Source: Legionellaceae bacterium (lineage in GTDB: Bacteria > Pseudomonadota > Gammaproteobacteria > Legionellales > Legionellaceae). Taken from it: a DNA stretch of 64,000 nt. Of this stretch, positions 9,982-19,910 are shown in pieces. Numbering within the stretch: the stretch's first letter is position 1; each line of letters starts with the position of its first letter. Location: the NCBI GenBank assembly GCA_018061965.1, contig JAGOTG010000004.1:62001-126000 (forward strand), read 5' to 3'. The notes beneath the pieces were generated by a model. It made no database searches. It saw only the letters and a list, made by a program, of their open reading frames with translations, and was not told where the DNA came from. The position numbers and the translations under genes were made by a program.

Positions 9982-10422
9982 TTACCAATGTCCAATATTT
10001 TCTGCAGAGATCCATGGTTCCTGTTGAGTTAATGCTTTACCTTTCTGCAATAATTCAATGGAAATGTTATCAGGGGAGCGGATAAACGCCATATAACCAT
10101 CGCGTGGCGGGCGATTAATTACAACCCCGGCTTCTTTTAGACGTTGGCAAGTTTCATAGATATTTTCAACGCAATAAGCTAGATGACCGAAATTTCGTCC
10201 TTCTAAGTAGGGTTGGGGATCCCAATTATAGGTTAACTCGAGCATAGGACCGTGTTTTATTTGAGCGCTCTGGAGATCATCTGGGGCAGTTAAAAATATT
10301 AATGTAAATCGACCTTGTTCGTTCTCCGTTCGTTTGATTTCGACTAATCCAAGTTTGTTACAATAAAAGTCGAGTGATTCATCTATATTAGTGACTCTGA
10401 CCATTGTGTGAAGGTAATTCAT
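9982..10422 (-). CDS. gloA: Lactoylglutathione lyase (glyoxalase I)
   Basis: Glyoxalase I converts the methylglyoxal-glutathione hemithioacetal to lactoylglutathione, a metal-dependent detoxification step in the cytoplasm. The 146-residue protein begins MNYLHTMVRVTNIDESLDFY, the family's typical opening with the metal-ligand histidine. It also contains the segment MLELTYNWDPQPY with the ligand glutamate, then NFGHLAYCVENIY and ISIELLQKG, giving both vicinal-oxygen-chelate repeats and the usual metal ligands. Length is typical (about 135-150). It stands alone on the minus strand, convergent with the start-less ORF at 9577. Confidence 0.93.
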   Translation of the reverse strand: MNYLHTMVRVTNIDESLDFYCNKLGLVEIKRTENEQGRFTLIFLTAPDDLQSAQIKHGPMLELTYNWDPQPYLEGRNFGHLAYCVENIYETCQRLKEAGVVINRPPRDGYMAFIRSPDNISIELLQKGKALTQQEPWISAENIGHW

Positions 10423-10545
10423 TTATTTAATCCGATGGGGAGGGAGTAGTACGCAAGCCCACTCTACGACTGCCACTCTATTGACGATCTCTAGTATTGA
10501 GTATACAACGTTTCTGGCATGGATCTATATCACAAGGAGAAACAA

Positions 10546-10593
10546 ATGACACTTTTAAAAAGTCGTCTTGTGCCTATTGAAGGTAAATTATGA
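10546..10593 (+). CDS. Fifteen-codon upstream ORF coupled to the GNAT gene
   Basis: ATG at 10546 follows AAGGAG by six bases and encodes MTLLKSRLVPIEGKL, ending in TGA at 10591-10593. The stop overlaps the ATG of the acetyltransferase gene in the sequence ATGA. The strong ribosome site and the exact coupling suggest a translated leader that feeds ribosomes to the next gene. It may instead be the remnant of a longer gene. No attenuator-like codon run is present. Confidence 0.45.
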   Translation: MTLLKSRLVPIEGKL

Positions 10594-11054
10594 TCATTAT
10601 TAACCTACTCAAAAATCACCCTGCGGGCATACCTAAATGCGCAGAAATATGGCATGAAGTTTTAGGTAAAATCTGGTGCCCCGAGATTAGAATTGAAGAA
10701 ATCGAGTCTTGGTATCATGAGTGGTTAAATCATGATATGCCACTTGCTTATATTGCGTTATATGACGATAAGCCTGTCGGTGCTTGTTCATTGCAATTAA
10801 ATGATGGTATTCGTCCAGATTTGGCACCTTGGCTTGGAGATTTGGTAGTTGACCCGTCATATCAAAAGCAAGGAATCGGTAAAATGTTGATTGATGTCAG
10901 CAAAAAAAAAGCTGCTGAGTTAGGCTTTCGCAAATTATATCTTTTTACATTTGATCAAACTACTTCTGACTATTACACCAGGCTAGGTTGGAAAAAAATC
11001 GGCATGGATGAATACAAATTGCATCCTGTAACCGTGATGGAGGTAGTGTTATGA
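10590..11054 (+). CDS. GNAT-family N-acetyltransferase
   Basis: The 154-residue protein transfers an acetyl group from acetyl-CoA to an unknown amine. The GNAT fold is indicated by LGDLVVDPSYQKQGIGKML, in which the QKQGIGK loop binds the acetyl-CoA pyrophosphate, and by the C-terminal YYTRLGWKKIG segment. Length is typical of a single GNAT domain. The start overlaps the stop of a 15-codon upstream ORF, and AAGGT precedes it. The substrate cannot be deduced. The neighbouring gloA is divergent and does not clarify the role. Confidence 0.85.
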   Translation: MIIINLLKNHPAGIPKCAEIWHEVLGKIWCPEIRIEEIESWYHEWLNHDMPLAYIALYDDKPVGACSLQLNDGIRPDLAPWLGDLVVDPSYQKQGIGKMLIDVSKKKAAELGFRKLYLFTFDQTTSDYYTRLGWKKIGMDEYKLHPVTVMEVVL

Positions 11055-11165
11055 CTAACCCTGCTCTATCGGGAGCCGGATGTGGTCGTTCCGCAAGTCC
11101 GGATCTTCGGAGGGTTAGGTCGGACTGAGCTGGCCCTTCTACTTACTCAGGACCCCTATTAGGAC

Positions 11166-11195
11166 TTGACCCAAGTCTTTGTGTTCATTTATAAT
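11166..11195 (+). promoter_or_regulatory. Promoter of the giant SecA-like gene
   Basis: TTGACC (11166-11171) and TATAAT (11190-11195) are separated by 18 bases, an almost consensus sigma-70 promoter. Transcription would begin near 11202. An ATG at 11194 lies inside the -10 element, so it cannot be the translation start from this promoter. This supports ATG 11224. Confidence 0.65.
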
Positions 11196-11223
11196 GCATA
11201 AATTATATTTTTTAGTGTTGTTT

Positions 11224-14200
11224 ATGCCGAGTGCACCCTATATCGTTTATAATAACGAAAAATCTACTTGGCGTGTGGACTATGCGCCAACTGGGCAGTT
11301 AGATATTAGCCATGTTTTAACGATTTGGGTACAGCAATATTGGCCAAAATATAGCTTTTCAGGGTTTGTTAAACTACATGAGACATCCGGCGAAGACACG
11401 GCTGATCAAGAGAGAGATGTGCCGGATGTGCCTATAGTAGAGGAGGTATCTCGCACCTTACATAAGCTCCAACGTCTTAAGCGCGCTGGCCAACCGATTA
11501 CGTTGACCTTATCCAGAGCCACTCTGCAGGAATTGGATACTATTTTTGCAGAACAGCCTATCCTAATCCAGGCTAGGATACTGGAGCAATTGGTTGATGT
11601 AGTAAGAAACTGGCGGCTATCTTATGCGATAGGGATTGATTTTTCCGAGGTGTTTTGGGTTGAAGCGGGGCAAGTTCCGCCGACTCATTATCGTCCTGAT
11701 GCGGATCGTGCGGTTACCACGCTAGCAGAGTATCGACATCACAGTGCACAGTTTTCTTATCAATTCGCTAAGGTTTTGTTTGGCTGGGTAAGTGAGTATT
11801 TGAAGCCAATAGATCCGATAGCTTCTTATATTTACACTGGTTGGCGGCAAGCTTACATACCCAATAAATGTGCGTCCAATGATTTGACGCATATTTTGGA
11901 AGTCAAAGCGTTTTTAAATAGCCGGGCGTATGCTAGTCAAATCATTCTGCGCTTGGGACCCCAAATCAATCTGAGTGATTTGCAATATTGTTACGTAGAT
12001 TTTTTGCGCTGTACTAAGCTTCGAGAAGTGATTTTTCTATTATCGGGAGCTCATTATGCAGAGGCTGAAAATAGAGATCAGGTATTGCAAGCGTTGCCAG
12101 ATTTGGCCTCTAACTATCACTGGCGATTTTTTCCTCATGTGTTTTTATTAACCCGACCCTGGGAGGCGCTTTGGGTCACCGACCTAGAAAAAGATTCCGT
12201 GGAGCAGTCTGGATTTTGTGCTCTTAAGCAGGATAGAGGATATTATTTGTCTGATCCTCAGCTTTTTTCAAGGATTTATCGCAATCTGCAAAATCACTCT
12301 CAGCGTATGGGGGTTGAATTAGCTGAAATATTTGATGATGCGCAGCGGGCCCCCACGCAGAAGCAATCCACGTATATTATTCAAAACGGGTTACCCACAG
12401 AACAGTATCGTAAATCTAAGCGTTTTGATGCGCAACAATTGAAAGCGCAATTAAGTTTTACAGTGACTCAACAGTACGCTCAGACGCGTGAAGTGACGCA
12501 AAATCAAACGTTGCAACAACAGCAAGAGCTTAGTCAACAACAAGAACTTTCGCAAACGCAAGCCCATCAGCAACAAAGTCAACAGCAAATGGGTATTGAT
12601 ATTTTTCGGTCTACGGTCTCGTTTGCTGCGTTTGAGCGGAGATTGTATGAGGTAGCTCGCGTGCATTATGTGTTGCCAGATGCAGATACCAAACTGATGC
12701 GCGACAGTCATCATTACACAGAATACCACGCCAAAACGAATCTGATGTCGCGCTTGTTGATTGAGTCTGATTTTCGGTCAAAAGTTACTGCCACTATTTT
12801 TAGACGTTTTTCGTATAACCCACATACTTCCGGATTGGGAAAGCACTCTTTTGTCCAAATGGATGCTAGAATTGCTGAGCATTTGTTAGGTAAAATTGAG
12901 CAAATAGTAGATGGTTTGGATGGAGACTCTTTGGTGCTTGAGGAGGGTTTTTATTCCCTCATGATGTCGCCGTTGTATTGCTTTCCTACTTTGATAGGCT
13001 ATTCAGGCGTGTTTCACCACAGTACACCAGCTCATATTTCGCATCTTAGTACGCTGTCCGCGGCAGGGCCGGATCAGTTTCAGCCTGTTATTCAAGCGGC
13101 TGCTTTGTTGCGCGAAGAGGATTGGGGTGAGCCCAGGTTTCATAACACTGTGCGACAGACGCTAAAAGATTTGTTGACAGTCTTTCACCCTTCCTGTCCA
13201 ACAACACTGAATGATGAAGCGCGTTTTCGCCGTTATCTGCGGGTTTTATTTTGTCTCCATTGCCCCAGTGCTGATTTCTCTATTTTTACTAGATTTTTAG
13301 AATCGTTTCCAACTTTGACCCGCGATCATTGTAAAATTATCTTATATCCGATTGTGACAGGCTATCGCCATCATGCAGAACAATTTTTGTTGTTACTTAC
13401 TGCATTGGAGCAGCGTGCCTTGTTGGAAAATTTCCGTAGAATTTATTTTGACTATGCGCTCACCGTTGACGTTGTTGCGGATTTATTGCAGCAAAAGCAT
13501 GGCCGTTTGCAGACTATTGTTGAAAAAATTCAGGATAATTCATCTCACGTATCTAATGGGGTGGCGGGGGATTTACCTCAGCATTTATTTGTGACAGTAG
13601 CTCAAAGAACACCGATTGGTCTTGATCCAGCAGAATGGCCACCATTTGAAACATTTGCCCATCATTTTTTGCTCTACACTAGCAAAAACGCGATTGATAT
13701 ACGACCGATTGATTTAAAAACCTTGCAAAAATTTTGGCATCGAGTCGATGCCAAAATGTACCGATATTACAAAGGTGAGCGCGAGGCCGCCGACCACGGT
13801 ATGCAATTATTTGTCGATAAAGTCATTTGCCCCCAACGAGGTTTGGTGATAGCACCCGTTTGCCAAGTTATGACTATTTTGGATGGTTGCGAGAACATGA
13901 TCGCAAATGCTATTCGACGTGATACGTTGACAGAGCAATTGAGAGAATGGGAAGACGTGTCCTTATTAGTTCCCGACGCTGTGCATGCGGGTTGCAACAA
14001 TGATTTTGGCGTCGTTACCAAAGAAATGGCCATAGACATCAGGCAATTAAGATTGATGTGTGAAACAGGGGATACCTATCATTTTGCCGATTGTTATAAA
14101 ACCTCGTATCAGTTCTCTGCCCAAGATTTAAAAACGCTGTTGAATGAGCAATGCATTGTGGAGGATGTTGTTTATGACACATTTCGCATCAAAGTATTTC

Positions 14201-17200
14201 GTTATTTAGGTTGTCAAACGCTACGAGAGCCGATTGATTTTTATCGACAATTACATCAGTTTAAGAATCAGCAAACTGATCCAATTTATGTTTATTTTAG
14301 GCACATGTTATGGGGCTATTTTGTATTAACCAAAACTGGGGCCCATTACACGCAACACATCGATAGCAAAACGTTATATCAAGATTTTGTGAATTATCTT
14401 TTGCGAAAAGACTATATCCCACCTAATAACGATTATTTACCAGAAAGAACGCAAGCTATGATCAAACAAGATCCTACCCAAATTATGCATGCTAAGATTA
14501 AAGACGAGTTTCATGAAATTATTTTGATCTGCGTGCAAGATTTTTGTCTGGGGTTGCAGGCGATAAAATTAGAAAAATCCGAAAACAATCATTACAGTTT
14601 ATGGAGTTTTTATAATAAATCTCGTCCAGAGGAATCCTCGGTAGAAAAGGGCTTGTCTTGGTTGGGTTTGAGTCTGGTTCCTAGTTTTGCAACGCTTCCA
14701 GCGGTATTTAAGAAGAAATTTGCGATGCAGAGTTTGGCGAAATTTTTCTTGGTTCATCAAGATGAACTGCAGAAGTCGGCGCATATTTTTAATAGCTATC
14801 CGCAAATTTTAAATGGCTTGGTCGTTGCAAAAATTAGAGAAACTTTTGCGGCGACAGCCAACAATCGAAACCACGTTCCTGACCAACAGATATTGAGATC
14901 AAAAAAAGAAGTTTTATTTTACTGGCTAAAACATTTTCTTCCCCAGATGAGTATTGATCAATTTATCGCTAATTTGGTTGATTTAGAAACTTTGGTGACT
15001 GATTTTAGCGAATGGGCTTTGGAAGAAGATTATGAGCTCTTGTCAGAACCGGTCAGAGAGCTGTTGGATCAACATAGGAATTTAAAAACAGGTTTGCAAA
15101 TTCTGCACTTGATTATGCAACAGCGCAATTCAGAACAATATCAATCGAAACTGATGCAGACCTTCCTCGCATCATTGCCGTATGTTCCGGATTTACTGGC
15201 CTCTCAGACGCATTTTCAAGAACTATTGCCAGTTTTGTGTACGGCGTATATGACCTCTGCCAAGCCAGAATGGCTTCTGCGTCTTTTGTATCTGTCGCAA
15301 CAATTAGTCCATGTGGAAGCGTCAGAGGCAGCTAAAACGCTGAAAACCTTATTATTGCATTGTCCTTGGCAACAAGACGCGCTTCCTTTTTTCTTAGTAC
15401 ATCCTCTTTCGGCCCAACAATTACAAGGTTTGGCGGCTGTGCTGGCGGATAAGGCTGTGGATTTGTCACTGTTGTCAGCTATTTGGCGGGATGAGCCTCA
15501 AACGGATTTTTCTGATGTTTATGCGCTCCTTCGTCCCTATGATTTGGAGCAATCTGCCGCATTATCTCAATTAGCCTTGCATATTTACGAGCCCAATTCT
15601 GCTGTGACGATGGTTCAAATCTTAACGCAATGTAACACGCATCCCCAATCTGCTTTGTTATTATTGGCACGCTTAACGTCATTATATGAAATTGACGCGG
15701 ATCGCATCCGAACCATATTACATAGTCCCAATCTTAAGCAAGAAATGCAGCGCTTAGAACAAGATTTGTATGCTGCGAATTTAGAGCGCTTTGCCTATGA
15801 CCCGCAAGATGTTGCGGAAAAAATAGCAAAAATTCGCAAAAAATCAATCAGAGAGGGGGATGAAGATGAGCTTCTAGCCGCAGAAGATCAAGCTAAATTG
15901 CTCGCAGACTATCAGATCATGATGTCTTATATGTTGAAAAATCCGGTGTTGATTGCGAAGAGTGAGCAAGGAGAAGACCAGCCGCTTACAATCCATCAAT
16001 TGGACGAAGAACAGTGTAAAGCAGTGTATCAACTAGTAAGCGCCAAATTGCGTGATGCTACGCTAAGTGCCGAGAAAAAACATGCTTATCGGTTGACGTT
16101 GCTGGCGTTGTCTTGCGAAACGCATTATCGTACAACGAAAAAATTCCCACAAAATACGCAAATTTTATGTGATTTGCACGAGTTGGATGATCGCGATTGT
16201 ACGATCCAGGAAGTCAAAACTGGGGGTGGAAAATCGATTATTTCCGAAGTTTGTGCCGTGATGTTATGCGCGGAAGGTTGGTCGGTAGAAATTGCTACGG
16301 AAAACATCGCATTGGCAGATACTGCTTTACGTAAATTCAAACTTTATTATGAATATTTGGGCGTGCCTTGTGCAAAAGAGGTCATCCTACCGAATAGCCC
16401 GCGTTCGGCTTATGCAGAAGGTGGTATTCACCATTCAACCCCGGCCAATTTTAGTTTTTTCCGGGCCAATATGGCGTTGAAGAAAAAAACACTTCCCACG
16501 CGAGTGGCCTTATTATGTGACGAAATTGATGCGGTATTGACGACTACGATTCAATATCGTTTAGCAGGGGTTTTAGATCCTATTTACTCCGATTTGAAAT
16601 CTTGGTCGGTGGTATTCAGTGAATTGTTAGCGTTTGTGAGCGATGAGGAAATTTTCCTCCAGAACAATTGTGATGAACTGGATGACGTCCATAATTTCAA
16701 GACTTATTTCTGCCGTAAGAATGCAGATAAAAAATTAACGCAATTTGTGGAAAAAATTCCGCAAGAAACATTAAATATGTTGTTAAATTCTGCGCGGATG
16801 CCAGAAGCGCTCCAAGCCAGCGTGGATTATTTGTCGATTGTTCGGCAGCACCTGAAAAAAATGGAGCAATATGCCGCGCCTATTTTGAATGTGGGGACCA
16901 AACGTCCTGAACCCTCAGTGAGCTATTCCGAGGGGGTGCAGCAATTATTGCATACGATGATGAGTGCACAGCTTGCAAAGGGTGCGCATGCATATAGTCT
17001 AGATGCTATTACCGAAACGTTAATGATTATCAGTGCTAAGAATTTCTTTGATTATTATCCTTTGGTGATTGGTTGGACGGGTACCCCAGGTTCCAAGATT
17101 GAATTGCGCGAATTTTCTCAAGAAAATGGTTTGCAAGCTTATTATTACCCGGTTTTTCATCTCGATCTGAGTGAAAATCTGGGGACAGTTATTGTTGAGA

Positions 17201-19863
17201 CTCGTGTTGCGCAGCATGCGACGGTCTTAGAAAGAATTCGTGAAGAACGTGCTAAAAAACCTGAGCAACCTATTTTGCTGGTTGCAGATTCTCCCAAAGC
17301 GGTCGCTGAATTGCAGCAATATATTCAGACTTCTGCCGCTGATTTGGTATTGCAAAGCTACACCGGTTACGAAGATGCTGGGCTTTCAGAAAAAGACATC
17401 GTAGAGCGCGCTGGTCAAGACAATATCGTCACGATAACGACACTGAGTTTGACTCGTGGGACTGACTTTGAATCCCTATATGCGCAAGGGATCTGCGAGA
17501 TAAATACTGCCGCCGATATCACTGAAAGTGATGCGATTCAGTTGGAAGGCCGAGTTGCGCGCAATGGAAAGCCCGGTCAATATTGTCATATCATTTGCGC
17601 AGAAGACTTGGATCCTGCTGCGGCAGATATTGCCGATCCTGCTGGGCGATTTAAAGCACATCAGCGTATCATTGGTTTAAGCCGCCAACAAGAACGCTTA
17701 AAAACTCGATTTTTAGAAGTCATGCGTTATCACGTCGTCACGAACTATTTTCTGGATTTACGTCAAGCTGCTGATCGGATTTTGGCGGATCAACAAGGCA
17801 TCTATGCAACGCTGATCGCTGAGAAAACGTTTTTGGAAGCTTTGCGTGATTTTAATAAACAATCTGAAAAACTGTATACGCAACTTTTAGGGACGCAGGC
17901 TGCTTTGAATCCAGAGCAAAAAGAAACGTTTATGCGTCAATTGGTGGATTTGTATCAAACTGCGTTAGACCGACTCATTGCCGATCAGGATTTGCAAAAT
18001 TTTCAAGCGATTGAACCATTGATTGCTTTAGATCCATTGCAAACTGCACCGTTACCCGAGCAACTCAAGTTGCAGGATTTATCTGCTGTCAGCGATGTAT
18101 TATCTCGTGGCTGGCGTGTGGCAGGGAATCAGCTCATGGTGCAATTCTGGACAGCAAGCGAAGATGTGCTTTCTGAGTTTCAACCTTATTTTGACGGTGA
18201 ATGTAGTCTTAGAGTGGCAACCGCGGAAACTTTGGAAAGACGAGAGATTTTGAAAATACCCAAAGTGGTTGCTGAAATTGATCGTATCAAAGAAATGATT
18301 CAAGATTTTGAGTGGAATGGTGCGGTTGAGAATGTACAACGAGGTATTGTAGATAGCTCGGATGATAGGGTGGTCAAAGCAGTCGGCGCGATGATTGGCC
18401 AAATTTTCAGCACTGATATCATTCAGCAATCCAAAGATTTTGTATTAAATTATTTGGAAGAAACGAAGACTCAAATTGCGCAAAAGCGTTGGGATGATTT
18501 GGCATTACCTAATTTCAACACTCCTTGGATCCAAACTTGGTTGAGCAGAATTAGCACGATCTTTTCAGCGTTTGCGTGGATTACTTTCGGTTCTGCGTTT
18601 GTTGCTGGCCCCATACCCTTTATTATTACTCGTTTTGTATTACCTACGGTACTATCGTGGCTAAAAACTATGGTTAAACGCTGGTTTGCGGATTCAGACT
18701 CTACGATGGTCCAGGTCTTGATTGGCTTGGATGATGCCTTTGCTGATTTGGCTAAATTTGTCGATGTGCTGTTCAAGAAGGATCTGAAAACCATGACGAT
18801 TGATGAGTTTTTGCAAGACATTGCACCGGTCTTTAAAAACAAAGCGATTCAATTACTCGTCAATAAAATGTTTGAATCACCTGAAACGGGCGAGACGGTA
18901 TTTCAATTGCTGCCTGATCTGATGAAAGCTTTAGAACCTTATCGCCATTTACCGGCTTCTGAGCTCAAACGACCTGAAATTATGATGACGATTTTTATCG
19001 AGCTGTTACAATCGAATGTGGTCAAACAGATGATGGATCCGGATGAGCATGCCGATATGCTGCAGAAGATTCAAGCGCTGCCGCCAGGATTTTCCGAAGT
19101 TTTTAAAGATTGTACTTTGCCCCAATTACTGGGCATCATCAAAGTGTTGGCGCATCCTAGATTTAATGAGTTTTTAAATCAATTACCTCCTGATGCTGAT
19201 TTTTCTAAGCTAACTCTATGGTTGCGCACAGAAACTGATGCGCTGCCAGCGGAAATTCAAATGCCAATCCGTGAATTGCGGGATTACCAAGACAATCATG
19301 AACGGATCGCGCAAGAGTCGCAACTTGCTTATCGCAATATCAAAAATAAATTCACTTTGCGCATCGAAGATTTGCAAGCTTTGGATGCAAATTTGCAACG
19401 CAAATCAGCTATCGAACCGCCTGCAGCGCCTCAGCAGCCATTATGGATGGTGATACTTAATTTAAAATTGACCCAACTTATCCTTACGTATGCACTGTTA
19501 TTAGTGGCTAATTATGTATTGTTTGGTTTTACCCTGTTATGGGTCACTGGTGCATTTCTTGCGTTGTTTGTTGCGCCAGTGGTGTATCAGATGTATGCTG
19601 AAATGATGAAACAAACTCCTGTGGATAGGTTTCCGAATGATGTGATCCCGCCTTTTGCATTGCCGAAGGCTACAGGCATAGCACCAACAGGTTTGCCCGA
19701 TTCCGGGACACAAATTCCAGCTGAGAGTCATGAATCGCTATGTCCAGTTATGACAACACCTCAACTTTCTTCTGCGTATCAAAGGTGGTCTTTGTTCGGG
19801 ACGATGGGTGAGGTGTTTAAATTACCGAATTTACCTAGTGTGATACCGTCTTTGTTTTTGTAA
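11224..19863 (+). CDS. Giant SecA-like/SF2 ATPase with C-terminal membrane segments, candidate effector
   Basis: The product is about 2,879 residues if translation starts at ATG 11224, chosen because the -10 box covers the earlier ATG; the frame is open from 11179. A glutamine-rich segment spans residues 402-456. A SecA-type motor lies around residues 1640-2160: Walker A VKTGGGKSII (near 1666), DEID (near 1766), GWTGTPG (near 1950), TRGTDF (near 2078) and QLEGRVARNG (near 2106). Hydrophobic segments occur near residues 2440-2482 and 2740-2793. True SecA is about 900 residues and lacks such anchors, so this is not the housekeeping translocase. The long N-terminal 1,600 residues match nothing I recognise. 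It is a single-gene unit in an effector-like neighbourhood. Membrane-anchored unfolding or translocation of protein substrates in a host is my inference. Confidence 0.8.
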   Translation: MPSAPYIVYNNEKSTWRVDYAPTGQLDISHVLTIWVQQYWPKYSFSGFVKLHETSGEDTADQERDVPDVPIVEEVSRTLHKLQRLKRAGQPITLTLSRATLQELDTIFAEQPILIQARILEQLVDVVRNWRLSYAIGIDFSEVFWVEAGQVPPTHYRPDADRAVTTLAEYRHHSAQFSYQFAKVLFGWVSEYLKPIDPIASYIYTGWRQAYIPNKCASNDLTHILEVKAFLNSRAYASQIILRLGPQINLSDLQYCYVDFLRCTKLREVIFLLSGAHYAEAENRDQVLQALPDLASNYHWRFFPHVFLLTRPWEALWVTDLEKDSVEQSGFCALKQDRGYYLSDPQLFSRIYRNLQNHSQRMGVELAEIFDDAQRAPTQKQSTYIIQNGLPTEQYRKSKRFDAQQLKAQLSFTVTQQYAQTREVTQNQTLQQQQELSQQQELSQTQAHQQQSQQQMGIDIFRSTVSFAAFERRLYEVARVHYVLPDADTKLMRDSHHYTEYHAKTNLMSRLLIESDFRSKVTATIFRRFSYNPHTSGLGKHSFVQMDARIAEHLLGKIEQIVDGLDGDSLVLEEGFYSLMMSPLYCFPTLIGYSGVFHHSTPAHISHLSTLSAAGPDQFQPVIQAAALLREEDWGEPRFHNTVRQTLKDLLTVFHPSCPTTLNDEARFRRYLRVLFCLHCPSADFSIFTRFLESFPTLTRDHCKIILYPIVTGYRHHAEQFLLLLTALEQRALLENFRRIYFDYALTVDVVADLLQQKHGRLQTIVEKIQDNSSHVSNGVAGDLPQHLFVTVAQRTPIGLDPAEWPPFETFAHHFLLYTSKNAIDIRPIDLKTLQKFWHRVDAKMYRYYKGEREAADHGMQLFVDKVICPQRGLVIAPVCQVMTILDGCENMIANAIRRDTLTEQLREWEDVSLLVPDAVHAGCNNDFGVVTKEMAIDIRQLRLMCETGDTYHFADCYKTSYQFSAQDLKTLLNEQCIVEDVVYDTFRIKVFRYLGCQTLREPIDFYRQLHQFKNQQTDPIYVYFRHMLWGYFVLTKTGAHYTQHIDSKTLYQDFVNYLLRKDYIPPNNDYLPERTQAMIKQDPTQIMHAKIKDEFHEIILICVQDFCLGLQAIKLEKSENNHYSLWSFYNKSRPEESSVEKGLSWLGLSLVPSFATLPAVFKKKFAMQSLAKFFLVHQDELQKSAHIFNSYPQILNGLVVAKIRETFAATANNRNHVPDQQILRSKKEVLFYWLKHFLPQMSIDQFIANLVDLETLVTDFSEWALEEDYELLSEPVRELLDQHRNLKTGLQILHLIMQQRNSEQYQSKLMQTFLASLPYVPDLLASQTHFQELLPVLCTAYMTSAKPEWLLRLLYLSQQLVHVEASEAAKTLKTLLLHCPWQQDALPFFLVHPLSAQQLQGLAAVLADKAVDLSLLSAIWRDEPQTDFSDVYALLRPYDLEQSAALSQLALHIYEPNSAVTMVQILTQCNTHPQSALLLLARLTSLYEIDADRIRTILHSPNLKQEMQRLEQDLYAANLERFAYDPQDVAEKIAKIRKKSIREGDEDELLAAEDQAKLLADYQIMMSYMLKNPVLIAKSEQGEDQPLTIHQLDEEQCKAVYQLVSAKLRDATLSAEKKHAYRLTLLALSCETHYRTTKKFPQNTQILCDLHELDDRDCTIQEVKTGGGKSIISEVCAVMLCAEGWSVEIATENIALADTALRKFKLYYEYLGVPCAKEVILPNSPRSAYAEGGIHHSTPANFSFFRANMALKKKTLPTRVALLCDEIDAVLTTTIQYRLAGVLDPIYSDLKSWSVVFSELLAFVSDEEIFLQNNCDELDDVHNFKTYFCRKNADKKLTQFVEKIPQETLNMLLNSARMPEALQASVDYLSIVRQHLKKMEQYAAPILNVGTKRPEPSVSYSEGVQQLLHTMMSAQLAKGAHAYSLDAITETLMIISAKNFFDYYPLVIGWTGTPGSKIELREFSQENGLQAYYYPVFHLDLSENLGTVIVETRVAQHATVLERIREERAKKPEQPILLVADSPKAVAELQQYIQTSAADLVLQSYTGYEDAGLSEKDIVERAGQDNIVTITTLSLTRGTDFESLYAQGICEINTAADITESDAIQLEGRVARNGKPGQYCHIICAEDLDPAAADIADPAGRFKAHQRIIGLSRQQERLKTRFLEVMRYHVVTNYFLDLRQAADRILADQQGIYATLIAEKTFLEALRDFNKQSEKLYTQLLGTQAALNPEQKETFMRQLVDLYQTALDRLIADQDLQNFQAIEPLIALDPLQTAPLPEQLKLQDLSAVSDVLSRGWRVAGNQLMVQFWTASEDVLSEFQPYFDGECSLRVATAETLERREILKIPKVVAEIDRIKEMIQDFEWNGAVENVQRGIVDSSDDRVVKAVGAMIGQIFSTDIIQQSKDFVLNYLEETKTQIAQKRWDDLALPNFNTPWIQTWLSRISTIFSAFAWITFGSAFVAGPIPFIITRFVLPTVLSWLKTMVKRWFADSDSTMVQVLIGLDDAFADLAKFVDVLFKKDLKTMTIDEFLQDIAPVFKNKAIQLLVNKMFESPETGETVFQLLPDLMKALEPYRHLPASELKRPEIMMTIFIELLQSNVVKQMMDPDEHADMLQKIQALPPGFSEVFKDCTLPQLLGIIKVLAHPRFNEFLNQLPPDADFSKLTLWLRTETDALPAEIQMPIRELRDYQDNHERIAQESQLAYRNIKNKFTLRIEDLQALDANLQRKSAIEPPAAPQQPLWMVILNLKLTQLILTYALLLVANYVLFGFTLLWVTGAFLALFVAPVVYQMYAEMMKQTPVDRFPNDVIPPFALPKATGIAPTGLPDSGTQIPAESHESLCPVMTTPQLSSAYQRWSLFGTMGEVFKLPNLPSVIPSLFL

Positions 19864-19910
19864 AAAGGAATATCCCTCAATCCGCTCGTGCTGTGGAGGC
19901 GTTTACGGTT

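Noticed and set aside
11055..11165. Possible small RNA or mobile remnant before the giant gene
   Set aside because: Only a 5-base stem (CCGGA/TCCGG) and no promoter-terminator pair are visible.
11179..19863. Housekeeping SecA
   Set aside because: The motor motifs are SecA-like, but the length, the added membrane segments and the neighbours do not fit the translocase.
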